DNA from: Syntrophaceae bacterium UBA1163
GTDB taxonomy: Bacteria; Desulfobacterota; BSN033; UBA1163
Reading direction: 5' to 3'
Length of the DNA stretch: 11,872 nucleotides
Assembly: GCA_002311635.1 (NCBI GenBank)
Contig: DBZJ01000056.1
Coordinates: 1 to 11,872, forward strand
The translations under genes and the position numbers were made by a program. How positions within the stretch are numbered: the stretch's first letter is position 1; each line of letters begins with the position of its first letter. The notes below the pieces were generated by a model that was given only the letters and a program-made list of their open reading frames with translations, did no database searches and had not been told where the DNA came from. Below are positions 5,544 to 11,872 of this stretch, piece after piece.

Positions 5544-6359
5544 ATGAAACCAAGGAGTCAGGTGATCACAGCCGACGGGTTCGATACGAATGTTGCTGAA
5601 AAGATGCCGAAAATCAGAAAGCTAGAGGAACCCCTTCCTTCGCCATCGGAAGTGGAGCCTCAGGTCCTGGAGGAAGACCATCTCGAGCCCATGCCGGAGG
5701 TGAGAACGTTAGAGAAGCAGGCGGAGAGGAAGGTGATCTTCGAATCTCCAAAGAAAGGGGTCGAGGTCGAACAGGGTCTGGATGTCCTGAAACTGATCGA
5801 AGACCTTCACGCTCAGCTTCTCGCGTCGGGCCAGACCAAGAGAGCCCTGGAGATGGACCTGGCTTCTTACAAAAAGAGCATGCATCAATTGACCCAGGAT
5901 AATCGAGAATTACGTCATCAAGTGGAGACCCTGAGCAGAGAGCATCAGAGGCTCAAAGAGTCCCAGTCTGAGTCGATCTACCTCCAAGAGGAGAATGCAG
6001 ACGCTTTGGAGAGAATCAAAGCCCTTCAACAGGAACTAAGGGAGATAAGGGAAGCTTTGACCCAGGCTACTCGAGAAAGAGAGGAAGCCTTGGACCGAAT
6101 TCGCGACCTGGAGTCCCAGATGGAACAGAATGAGGTCGCTAAAATCAGAGGAAAGTTGAGAGAAAGAGAGGTCTCCCTTTTCTCCGAGGAAAATCGAGAG
6201 CTGCAATCCAAATTGGAGGAAGCCCTCGCCCTGAACAGGGATCTGGAGACAAAGTACGGAACCTTGAAGAAATCTTTTGATGAGGTCAGAGATTCTCTGG
6301 CCTTTTTAAGGGATTCCTGCAAGGCAAACTACTACAATGTGTCGGAGAACCCTGAATAG
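5544..6359 (+). CDS. Long coiled-coil protein, putative ParA partner or filament former
   Basis: This is a 271-residue, Glu/Arg/Leu-rich protein without signal peptide or membrane segment. Order of parts: the N-terminal peptide DGFDTNVAEKMP (11-22) followed by basic KIRK; a proline- and glutamate-rich linker (about 27-75); the motif IEDLHAQL...ALEMDL shared with the preceding gene product (85-106); then a long continuous coiled coil (about 100-255) broken near 192-200; and a short polar tail (NYYNVSENPE). AGGAGG at 5531-5536 is ideally placed for the ATG at 5544. It is the last gene of the operon; a new promoter begins at 6372. The plan of lysine-bearing N-terminal peptide, flexible linker and long coiled coil resembles PomX-like activators of ParA/MinD ATPases, which self-assemble into clusters. 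This is analogy from architecture, not proven homology. Confidence 0.82.
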   Translation: MKPRSQVITADGFDTNVAEKMPKIRKLEEPLPSPSEVEPQVLEEDHLEPMPEVRTLEKQAERKVIFESPKKGVEVEQGLDVLKLIEDLHAQLLASGQTKRALEMDLASYKKSMHQLTQDNRELRHQVETLSREHQRLKESQSESIYLQEENADALERIKALQQELREIREALTQATREREEALDRIRDLESQMEQNEVAKIRGKLREREVSLFSEENRELQSKLEEALALNRDLETKYGTLKKSFDEVRDSLAFLRDSCKANYYNVSENPE

Positions 6360-6371
6360 AGTCGAAACTCG

Positions 6372-6400
6372 TTGACATCCCCCAATAATTAAGTTATATG
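6372..6400 (+). promoter_or_regulatory. Promoter of the radical SAM gene
   Basis: TTGACA (6372-6377), 17 bases, then TATATG (6395-6400). The predicted start is near 6407, giving a leader of about 80 bases before the TTG at 6489. This separates the radical SAM gene from the upstream ParA operon. Confidence 0.6.
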
Positions 6401-6488
6401 GAATAAAAGAAGATATACCCTCGCCATTTTTTATCCCCTCTCGTCACCTGTTTCACCGCAGAAGGGATCGTTTCATGGGAGACCCTGT

Positions 6489-8177
6489 TTGAAAATTCGA
6501 TTAATCGATCCAGCCTATGACCACCCTTACATCAGCCATTCACAAAAGGTGATCAAAAACATCTGGTTTGCCCGCCTCACACTGACCACGCTCGCTGCGC
6601 TGACTCCTCCGGGTGTCGAAGTGCAAATCACGGATGAGAATATTGAGCCCGTTGACTTTGAAGAAGACGTGGATCTGGTCGGCGTGACCGGAATGTTGAT
6701 GCATGCCCCAAGAGTCTACGAGATTGCGCAAAGGTTTCGTGAGAGAAAGATCCCGGTCGTCATGGGCGGGCCTCACGCCTCGAGCCTTCCCCTCGAGGCC
6801 AAGGAGCATGTGGATGCCGTGGTCATCGGCGAAGCGGAAAATGTCTGGGGAGGGCTGATTGAAGATTTTAAGAAAGGATGCCTCAAACCTTTCTACCAGG
6901 CAGAGTCCTTCTGCTCGATGGAAAAACTTCCCCTTCCGAGGCTTGAACTCCTTCACAAAAAAGCCTACATGACGATCAACTGTGTTCAGACGACCCGAGG
7001 GTGCCCTCATCAATGTGATTTTTGCCATGTCACCCATTTTTTTGGAAAGACTTATCGCTGTCGGCCGGTGGATGAAGTGATTGAAGAGGTGAAGCGGTTA
7101 GAAGGGAATTTTCTTGTTTTCATCGATGACAATATCACCGGGAACCGCTGCTATGCTAAGGAGCTCTTCACCCGATTGAAGCCCCTCAAAAAGAAATGGG
7201 CCAGCCAGGCCAGTATGACCTTGACCCGGGACCCCGAGCTTCTGAAGCTCGCTGCAGAAAGCGGTTGCGTCTCTCTATTCATCGGGGTCGAATCCCTCTC
7301 TTCGGAAAACTTGAAGGATGTGAATAAGAGCTTTAATCAAGTCCACCAATTTGAGGAAGCCATGAAAGCCGTTCACGACCACGACATCTTGATCGTGGCC
7401 GGGTTCATTTTTGGATTGGACCATGATGATGAAGGGGTCTTTGAAAGGACGCTTCGGTTTTGTGAACGGAATCGAATTGAATTGCCCAGTTTCTTCATTC
7501 TCACCCCCTTGCCCGGGACAGCTTTGTTTCAAAGGATGGAGTCAGAGGGCAGGCTCCTGCATAAGGATTGGGGTCAATATAATGGGGCCACGGTTGTTTT
7601 CAAACCGAGATTGATGACCGAAGAGACGCTTCAGCGGGGGTTTAATTGGGCATGTAAAGAGGGCTATTCCTGGGGTTCCATCTTTAAGAGGGTTTGCCAT
7701 CCCCAACAACGATTCTTCACTCGGGTCCTTTCGAATATCGCCTACCGAAGCATCGCACAGAGGACACCGGAGGGTTATCTTCCAAGCCTTTCGCGAATTT
7801 TGCAGAAGATGAACGATACTATCCCTCTCCAAAATACTCGGGACTTGATTCAGCGGGTGGGGGAGAAAATCGCAGAGAAGAAACTTCGGATTGGTCAAAA
7901 AGCAACCGATACGCTCAAACTCTATTCTATTTATAATGAGCGGTTTAAAACCCTATTCGTCAGACTCGAAGGATCGATGGATCGGGAGGGGGCAAGAGAG
8001 CTGGTAGAGAGGCTGAAGGGGGTTTTAAACGTTAAAATACAAAAGATCATCCTTGACTTTAAAGATGTTGAAGCATTTTCCTCAGAAGCGATCGCCCTGC
8101 TTTCCAGAAAGGGCCTTCTCCAGACAGAAGAAGGAAAACTCCTGATCGCTATGAACCCGCCGAGAATAACGGGTTAG
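6489..8177 (+). CDS. B12-binding-domain radical SAM protein with C-terminal STAS-like domain
   Basis: This is a 562-residue protein. Residues about 1-130 form a Rossmann-type cobalamin-binding domain of the class that lacks the DxHxxG motif (DLVGVTGMLM at 62-71, VVMGGPHAS at 90-98, GEAEN at 114-118). The radical SAM core follows, with cluster ligands C172-x3-C176-x2-C179 (TRGCPHQCDFC) and supporting FIDDN, IGVESL and TPLPGT motifs; the domain ends near 390. Residues about 487-557 resemble a STAS or anti-sigma-antagonist domain (LFVRLEGSMDREGARELVERL, then IILDFKDVEAFSSEAIALL), an unusual addition. B12 radical SAM enzymes mostly methylate unreactive carbons or rearrange skeletons; relatives include BchE- and Hpn-type proteins. 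The substrate here is unknown. The start is TTG at 6489, with GGGAGA at 6477-6482. It has its own promoter. Confidence 0.88.
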   Translation: MKIRLIDPAYDHPYISHSQKVIKNIWFARLTLTTLAALTPPGVEVQITDENIEPVDFEEDVDLVGVTGMLMHAPRVYEIAQRFRERKIPVVMGGPHASSLPLEAKEHVDAVVIGEAENVWGGLIEDFKKGCLKPFYQAESFCSMEKLPLPRLELLHKKAYMTINCVQTTRGCPHQCDFCHVTHFFGKTYRCRPVDEVIEEVKRLEGNFLVFIDDNITGNRCYAKELFTRLKPLKKKWASQASMTLTRDPELLKLAAESGCVSLFIGVESLSSENLKDVNKSFNQVHQFEEAMKAVHDHDILIVAGFIFGLDHDDEGVFERTLRFCERNRIELPSFFILTPLPGTALFQRMESEGRLLHKDWGQYNGATVVFKPRLMTEETLQRGFNWACKEGYSWGSIFKRVCHPQQRFFTRVLSNIAYRSIAQRTPEGYLPSLSRILQKMNDTIPLQNTRDLIQRVGEKIAEKKLRIGQKATDTLKLYSIYNERFKTLFVRLEGSMDREGARELVERLKGVLNVKIQKIILDFKDVEAFSSEAIALLSRKGLLQTEEGKLLIAMNPPRITG

Positions 8178-8214
8178 TCTCCCCGCCTGCTGAAGAATGG
8201 TAGAGAAGAACTCT

Positions 8215-8406
8215 TTATCTTGAAAATCTGCGAGCTGCTCTCTGCCTTCTCCTCCTCGCCTCCTGCTGTTTTCTTTTCTTTCTTACGGAGGGTTTTTCGT
8301 AGGACCTTCTTTTCTTCAATTCCTTTAAGATTCCGTCCCTGGCGAGTTGGCGCTTTAAGGATTTAATCGCATTCTCAATCTGGTTGTCTTGAACTTTAAC
8401 TTCCAA
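8215..8406 (-). CDS. rpsU: Small ribosomal subunit protein bS21
   Basis: This 63-residue, very basic protein matches S21 in length and sequence: MEVKVQDNQIENAIKSLKRQ, then KKRRSYEKPSVRKKRK and an Arg-rich C-terminal tail. bS21 binds the platform of the 30S subunit near the anti-Shine-Dalgarno end of 16S rRNA and helps translation initiation. The start is TTG (8406-8404), with GAGGAGAGG immediately upstream. It lies 49 bases downstream of the RRM-protein gene on the same strand with no terminator between, so both are probably expressed from the promoter at 8840-8868. Its end faces the convergent radical SAM gene 37 bases away; no clear terminator was seen in that gap. Confidence 0.95.
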   Translation of the reverse strand: MEVKVQDNQIENAIKSLKRQLARDGILKELKKRRSYEKPSVRKKRKQQEARRRRQRAARRFSR

Positions 8407-8455
8407 TGACCTCTCCTCTATCTGCGGTGAGCAGGTTCCTCTTTCTTACATCGGG

Positions 8456-8749
8456 TTATCTGTTGCTATCCCTTCTGCCTTTGAACTCGCCATCCCTTTT
8501 TTTCTGAGGCTTGGCCTCGCTGACGATCAAGGCCCGGTCCATAAAGGTCTTTCCATTGACGAGGGAGATCGCCTTCTCCGCCTCCGCTTGGGAAGCCATC
8601 TCAACAAAACCAAATCCTCTGGACCTCCCCGAGTAAGAATCGGTAACAATTTTGACCGACTGAACTGCTCCTGCTTCAGCGAAGAGCTTCCGGAGGTCTT
8701 CTTCCGAAGCTCCGAAGGGGAGATTTCCTACGTAAAGTTTTAAATTCAT
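8456..8749 (-). CDS. RRM-domain RNA-binding protein
   Basis: This 97-residue protein carries one RNA recognition motif: RNP2 LYVGNL (5-10) and RNP1 RGFGFVEM (44-51), with the aromatic residues that stack on RNA bases, followed by a short basic, disordered tail (PQKKRDGEFKGRRDSNR). Bacterial single-RRM proteins of this type occur in cyanobacteria and many deltaproteobacteria. In cyanobacteria they are linked to cold response and mRNA localisation. AAGGAG precedes the ATG at 8749. It is followed by rpsU, which places it with the translation machinery. Its promoter (8840-8868) is divergent from the nfn promoter and shares a 13-base motif with it. Confidence 0.95.
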   Translation of the reverse strand: MNLKLYVGNLPFGASEEDLRKLFAEAGAVQSVKIVTDSYSGRSRGFGFVEMASQAEAEKAISLVNGKTFMDRALIVSEAKPQKKRDGEFKGRRDSNR

Positions 8750-8816
8750 CTTCTTTCTCCTTCATCCGGTTTAAACTCCGTGGACTTTCCAAAAAGCGCC
8801 TGGGAGGTCTCAAGAA

Positions 8817-8858
8817 CTCAAAAAGTTCAGATATTTTCATTTATGAACTAAATTTGAG
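8817..8858. repeat. Imperfect inverted repeat around the RRM promoter
   Basis: CTCAAA and AGTTCA (8817-8822, 8824-8829) are matched in inverted order by TGAACT and TTTGAG (8844-8849, 8853-8858), around a 14-base centre. The repeat covers the -10 box and predicted start of the minus-strand promoter and could be an operator. A related AGTTCA copy lies at 8909-8914. Confidence 0.45.
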
Positions 8859-8868
8859 CGTCTGTCAA
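8840..8868 (-). promoter_or_regulatory. Promoter of the RRM-protein/rpsU operon
   Basis: On the minus strand, a perfect TTGACA (8863-8868) is followed after 17 bases by CATAAA (8840-8845). The predicted start is near 8833, leaving a leader of about 84 bases. The motif AAATTTAGTTCAT (minus strand, 8855-8843) runs from the spacer into the -10 box. Confidence 0.6.
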
Positions 8869-8893
8869 GTGAAATTCTGAGTGTGATAAAAAT

Positions 8894-8922
8894 TTGACAT
8901 TTAAATTCAGTTCATTTATATC
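8894..8922 (+). promoter_or_regulatory. Promoter of nfnA-nfnB
   Basis: Perfect TTGACA (8894-8899), then TATATC (8917-8922) after 17 bases. The motif AAATTCAGTTCAT (8903-8915) fills most of the spacer; it matches the one in the divergent RRM promoter at 12 of 13 positions. The predicted start near 8929 leaves too short a leader for the ATG at 8938 but suits the TTG at 8977. Confidence 0.55.
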
Positions 8923-8976
8923 ACTAAAGGAAATCGGATGAACCTTGTAAAAGACTTATCGGAAAGGAGGGGGCGC

Positions 8977-9819
8977 TTGCATAAGATTACATACAAAAGA
9001 GAAATGGCCGAGAAAACGGTCTGTCATCTCAAAGTCGAGGCACCCAGAATTGCTCGGAAGGCAAAGCCAGGGCAGTTCGTCGTATTAAAAGCCGGCGAGA
9101 CTGGCGAGAGAATTCCTCTGACGATGGGGGGGACGGATCCGGCTGCCGGGACCATCGACTTGATCTTTCAAGTGGTTGGAAAGTCCACGGCCCTCCTGAG
9201 AACCTTCAATGTGGGCGATTCCATCCAGGATATCATCGGGCCCCTGGGAAAGCCGACCCATGTTGAAAAAATTGGGACGGTCATCTGTGTCGGAGGCGGA
9301 ACGGGCGTGGCCGTGATGTACCCGATTACCAAAGCCTACAAAGAGGCGGGAAACAACGTCATCGCGATCATTGGCGCTCGAACGAAAGACCTCCTGATCT
9401 TGGAAGAGGAGATGAAAGCAGCCAGTCACGACCTGCGGGTCACGACGGATGACGGGAGTTATGGTCATCACGGATTTGTAACCGATGTCCTTCGCAAGAT
9501 TTTGGATGAACAGAAAGATGTGAAATTGGTCGTGGGGATCGGCCCCGTCCCGATGATGAAGTTTCTGTGCAAATTGACGAAGGAATACGGAGTTAAGACG
9601 ATGGTCAGCTTGAATCCCATCATGGTAGACGCGACAGGAATGTGCGGTGCCTGCCGGGTCACGGTGGGAGGCAAGACGAAATTTTGCTGTGTGGATGGCC
9701 CGGAATTCGATGGCCACGAGGTTGACTATGATGAACTGGTGAAACGGCAGAGGGCCTATCTCACAGAGGAGAAGGTGTCCATGGAACAATTTGCGACGGC
9801 GGGAAAACGGGGGGGTTGA
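8977..9819 (+). CDS. nfnA: NfnA: FAD/2Fe-2S subunit of NADH-dependent ferredoxin:NADP+ oxidoreductase
   Basis: This 280-residue protein is the small subunit of the Nfn transhydrogenase, which couples NADPH, NAD+ and ferredoxin through flavin-based electron bifurcation in the cytoplasm of anaerobes. Visible parts: a flavin-binding barrel with ERIPLTM (44-50) and IGPLGKP (87-93), a nucleotide-binding fold with VGGGTGVAVMYP (105-116), and a C-terminal 2Fe-2S site with D218 and C223-x2-C226 (MCGACR) plus C237/C238. TTG 8977 is preferred over ATG 8938 because AAGGAGGGGG lies just before it, family proteins begin at this point, and the predicted transcript start is only about 9 bases before the ATG. 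NfnB starts 2 bases after the stop. A sulfide dehydrogenase (SudB) or glutamate-synthase-associated role is the usual alternative; the pairing with the next gene fits Nfn best. Confidence 0.88.
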   Translation: MHKITYKREMAEKTVCHLKVEAPRIARKAKPGQFVVLKAGETGERIPLTMGGTDPAAGTIDLIFQVVGKSTALLRTFNVGDSIQDIIGPLGKPTHVEKIGTVICVGGGTGVAVMYPITKAYKEAGNNVIAIIGARTKDLLILEEEMKAASHDLRVTTDDGSYGHHGFVTDVLRKILDEQKDVKLVVGIGPVPMMKFLCKLTKEYGVKTMVSLNPIMVDATGMCGACRVTVGGKTKFCCVDGPEFDGHEVDYDELVKRQRAYLTEEKVSMEQFATAGKRGG

Positions 9820-9820
9820 G

Positions 9821-11236
9821 ATGGCGGAAGAAAAAGAGAAAAAAGAGAAAACAAAAGTGCCAAGGCAGAAGATGCCCGAGCAAGACCCCAAGGTGAGAGC
9901 GAGGAATTTTGATGAGGTCCCCTTCGGATACACGCCCGCATTGGCCCAGCTGGAGGCGGGTCGCTGCCTTCAATGCAAGAAACCGAAATGCATTGAGGGG
10001 TGTCCGGTAGAAGTCGAGATCCCGGCCTTTGTCAAGCTTATCAAAGAGGGGGATTTTGCCGGTGCGGCCCGGAAATTGAAGGAGCGGAATAGTCTCCCTG
10101 CCATTTGCGGCCGCGTTTGCCCTCAAGAAGACCAGTGTGAAAAGGTGTGCATCGTTGGGAAGAAGGACCAACCCGTTGCCGTCGGCAGATTGGAACGGTT
10201 CGCTGCGGATTGGGAGAGGACAAAAGGGGAAGTGACGATTCCTGAGAAAGCTCCTGCCACTGGGAAAAAAGTGGCGGTAGTAGGATCCGGACCGTCCGGT
10301 TTGACCCTGGCAGGGGACCTCATCCTTAAAGGACATGAAGTCACCATTTTTGAAGCCCTCCATAAAACCGGAGGTGTTCTGATTTACGGTATTCCAGAAT
10401 TTCGTCTTCCCAAGGACATTGTCCAGTCGGAGGTCAACTATTTAGAGCGTTTGGGTGTGAAGGTGGAGTGTAACTGTGTCATCGGAAGGATTGAGACCGT
10501 CGATGAACTGCTTAAAGAATATGATGCTGCCTTCTTAGGTTTAGGGGCAGGGCTTCCCCAGTTCTTGAACGTTCCCGGGGAGAACTATTGCGGTATCTAT
10601 TCAGCCAATGAATATCTGACGCGGTCCAATCTGATGAAGGCATACCTCTTTCCTAAATATGATACGCCGATTGCCCGGGGGAAAAATGTGGCGGTCTTTG
10701 GAGCAGGGAATGTAGCCATGGATTCAGCGAGGACCGCTCTTCGATTAGGAGCGGACACCGTTCGGATCATCTACCGCCGGTCGAGGGATGAGATGCCAGC
10801 TCGTATCGAAGAGGTTCACCATGCAGAGGAAGAGGGCGTTCAATTCTATCTTCTTACAGCTCCTACGAAATTCTTAGGAGACGATAACGGTTGGGTAACC
10901 GGTGTGGAATGCCTTCGCATGGAACTGGGAGAGCCTGATGAGTCAGGGAGACGCAGACCGGTTCCCATTAAGGGTTCAGAATTTCAATTGGAGTGCGATA
11001 TGGCAGTGGTCGCCATTGGTGCCGGTGCCAACCCGCTTCTTCCTACTCAAACGCCTGGTCTTGAGCTTAATAAGAGAGGATATATCGTGGCTAACCTTGA
11101 AACAGGAAAGACCACGAAGCCGCGGGTTTGGGCAGGAGGAGATATTGTGACAGGATCAGCCACTGTCATCCTGGCCATGGGTGCAGGAAGGAAGGCGGCC
11201 AATTCGATTCATGAATATCTGGTGAATAAGTCATAA
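9821..11236 (+). CDS. nfnB: NfnB: large subunit of NADH-dependent ferredoxin:NADP+ oxidoreductase (GltD-like)
   Basis: This 471-residue protein is homologous to the glutamate synthase small subunit and forms the bifurcating subunit of Nfn. Two 4Fe-4S clusters are indicated by C49-x2-C52-x4-C57-x3-C61 and C96-x3-C100-x5-C106-x3-C110. FAD is bound at VVGSGPSGLT (153-162) and the AGGD motif (438-441); NADP(H) is bound at FGAGNVAMD (293-301), followed by basic YRRSRDEMPAR. The first 20 residues are a lysine-rich extension. ATG 9821 is chosen because GGGGGG sits 5 bases before it; a longer frame from TTG 9791 would overlap nfnA. No large GltB-type glutamate synthase subunit is nearby, which favours Nfn over glutamate synthesis. 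The operon ends at the terminator at 11286. Confidence 0.9.
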   Translation: MAEEKEKKEKTKVPRQKMPEQDPKVRARNFDEVPFGYTPALAQLEAGRCLQCKKPKCIEGCPVEVEIPAFVKLIKEGDFAGAARKLKERNSLPAICGRVCPQEDQCEKVCIVGKKDQPVAVGRLERFAADWERTKGEVTIPEKAPATGKKVAVVGSGPSGLTLAGDLILKGHEVTIFEALHKTGGVLIYGIPEFRLPKDIVQSEVNYLERLGVKVECNCVIGRIETVDELLKEYDAAFLGLGAGLPQFLNVPGENYCGIYSANEYLTRSNLMKAYLFPKYDTPIARGKNVAVFGAGNVAMDSARTALRLGADTVRIIYRRSRDEMPARIEEVHHAEEEGVQFYLLTAPTKFLGDDNGWVTGVECLRMELGEPDESGRRRPVPIKGSEFQLECDMAVVAIGAGANPLLPTQTPGLELNKRGYIVANLETGKTTKPRVWAGGDIVTGSATVILAMGAGRKAANSIHEYLVNKS

Positions 11237-11285
11237 TCCCTCCTACTCCCTTAATAACAAGAGAGGGACGGAGAGGATTGAGATG

Positions 11286-11320
11286 AAGGGGCAGAGGCAA
11301 TTGATTCTGCCCCTTTTTGT
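11286..11320 (+). terminator. Rho-independent terminator of the nfn operon
   Basis: AAGGGGCAGA (11286-11295) pairs with TCTGCCCCTT (11306-11315) around a 10-base loop, followed by a T tract and TTGTT. It starts 49 bases after the nfnB stop. Confidence 0.9.
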
Positions 11321-11396
11321 TAGGTAAACCCCGAAGGGTACATCGAGGCTTGATCTTTAAAAAATCTCGTGAAAGGGTAGTATCTTCTTTGATTCT

Positions 11397-11831
11397 ATGA
11401 AGATTTTGGTAGATGCTGATGCTTGTCCCAAACCCGTTTTGCAGATCTGCATGAGACTTGGACGAAAGCGCCATATCCCGGTCTGGACCGTAGCCAGCTT
11501 CAACCACCGTATCGAATCCGATCATCATTTTGTGGTGGGAGACGGTTTTCAGGAGGCGGATATGAAAATAATGAATCTCGCTGAAGCAGGAGATGTGGTC
11601 GTGACAGGGGATTGGGGATTGGCAGCTATGGTGCTGGGAAAGGAAGCAAAATGTCTGAACCCGACGGGCAGGGAGTTTCGTCCGGAAAGGATTGGGTTCC
11701 TATTGGAAGAGCGGGAGGTTAAGGCGAAAATTCGCCGAAGAGGCGGCAGAACAAAAGGGCCGAAGAAGAGGACAGCCGCAGACGATGAGCGATTTGAGTT
11801 TCGTTTGGAAGAAATTCTTTTGCGAAAGTGA
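11397..11831 (+). CDS. YaiI/YqxD family protein (DUF188, UPF0178)
   Basis: This 144-residue protein has the usual length and signature of the YaiI/YqxD family: [13 protein letters not shown] at the N-terminus (acidic D6, D8), then [13 protein letters not shown] and [15 protein letters not shown] in the middle, and a conserved NPTGREF stretch. A basic region ([15 protein letters not shown]) follows before the C-terminal helix. The fold is PIN/5'-nuclease-like with clustered aspartates, so nuclease activity is suspected, but no function is established to my knowledge. The ATG at 11397 has no good ribosome binding site directly upstream (GAAAGGG is about 20 bases away). A TAGTAT at 11378-11383 could be a -10 box giving a very short leader. 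It stands alone after the nfn terminator. Confidence 0.92.
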   Translation: MKILVDADACPKPVLQICMRLGRKRHIPVWTVASFNHRIESDHHFVVGDGFQEADMKIMNLAEAGDVVVTGDWGLAAMVLGKEAKCLNPTGREFRPERIGFLLEEREVKAKIRRRGGRTKGPKKRTAADDERFEFRLEEILLRK

Positions 11832-11872
11832 AGGCGATTGAAAACACAGTCTAGTGTAGTGCGTCATAAATA

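Noticed and set aside
8938..8976. N-terminal extension of NfnA from ATG 8938
   Set aside because: The predicted transcript starts about 9 bases before this ATG, the extra 13 residues include an AAGGAGGGGG ribosome binding site, and family members begin at the TTG at 8977. It remains possible as an alternative start.
9085..9933. Long open frame of 282 codons on the minus strand
   Set aside because: It lies opposite nfnA and the start of nfnB, which have full family signatures. Its product is low in recognisable motifs and has no ribosome binding site; it is a shadow of the real genes.
9761..10363. Minus-strand open frame of 200 codons
   Set aside because: It is antisense to the iron-sulfur and FAD regions of nfnB, with unlikely composition (Phe- and Pro-rich, low complexity). 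No support as a gene.
9821..11236. Glutamate synthase small subunit gltD
   Set aside because: The sequence is GltD-like, but no gltB is present and the gene is fused in an operon with nfnA, which makes NfnB the better call.

Overview
The window looks like chromosomal DNA from an anaerobic bacterium of the Deltaproteobacteria/Desulfobacterota type. This is an inference from gene content: an NfnA/NfnB electron-bifurcating transhydrogenase pair, a B12-dependent-type radical SAM protein, GTG and TTG starts after strong GGAGG-type ribosome binding sites, and clear TTGACA-N17-TATAAT-like promoters. No RNA gene, transposase, phage gene or CRISPR array was seen.

Layout. Positions 1-205 hold a TTTGG-rich intergenic repeat. 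Two divergent metallo-beta-lactamase-fold hydrolases follow (841-206 minus, 991-1656 plus). Next comes a minus-strand block: a helical conserved hypothetical protein (2192-1647), a terminator, and a cold-shock protein (2477-2274). The cold-shock gene has a long structured leader containing an internal terminator-like hairpin. Positions 2652-3095 have no intact gene, only a possible decayed small gene.

The centre (3096-6359) is the most unusual part. A near-consensus promoter drives five same-strand genes: a ribbon-helix-helix regulator, a HEAT-repeat protein, a ParA/MinD-type ATPase with a MerR-like N-terminal DNA-binding domain, and two coiled-coil proteins. The two coiled-coil proteins share an N-terminal D-x-F-x-x-N-V-A-x-K-x-P peptide and a second internal motif. 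A ParA ATPase, a HEAT-repeat protein and coiled-coil proteins with a basic N-terminal peptide are the kinds of part found in the Myxococcus PomXYZ cell-division positioning system. I propose a ParA-based positioning module of undescribed type. No ParB or parS-like partner is visible.

A separately promoted B12-binding/radical SAM protein with an apparent C-terminal STAS-like domain follows (6489-8177). It converges on a minus-strand pair, ribosomal protein bS21 (8406-8215) and an RRM RNA-binding protein (8749-8456). The RRM promoter is divergent from the promoter of nfnA-nfnB (8977-11236), and both promoters carry the same 13-base motif in inverted orientation, which suggests a shared regulator. 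The nfn operon ends in a clear terminator. The last gene is a YaiI/YqxD (DUF188) family protein (11397-11831).
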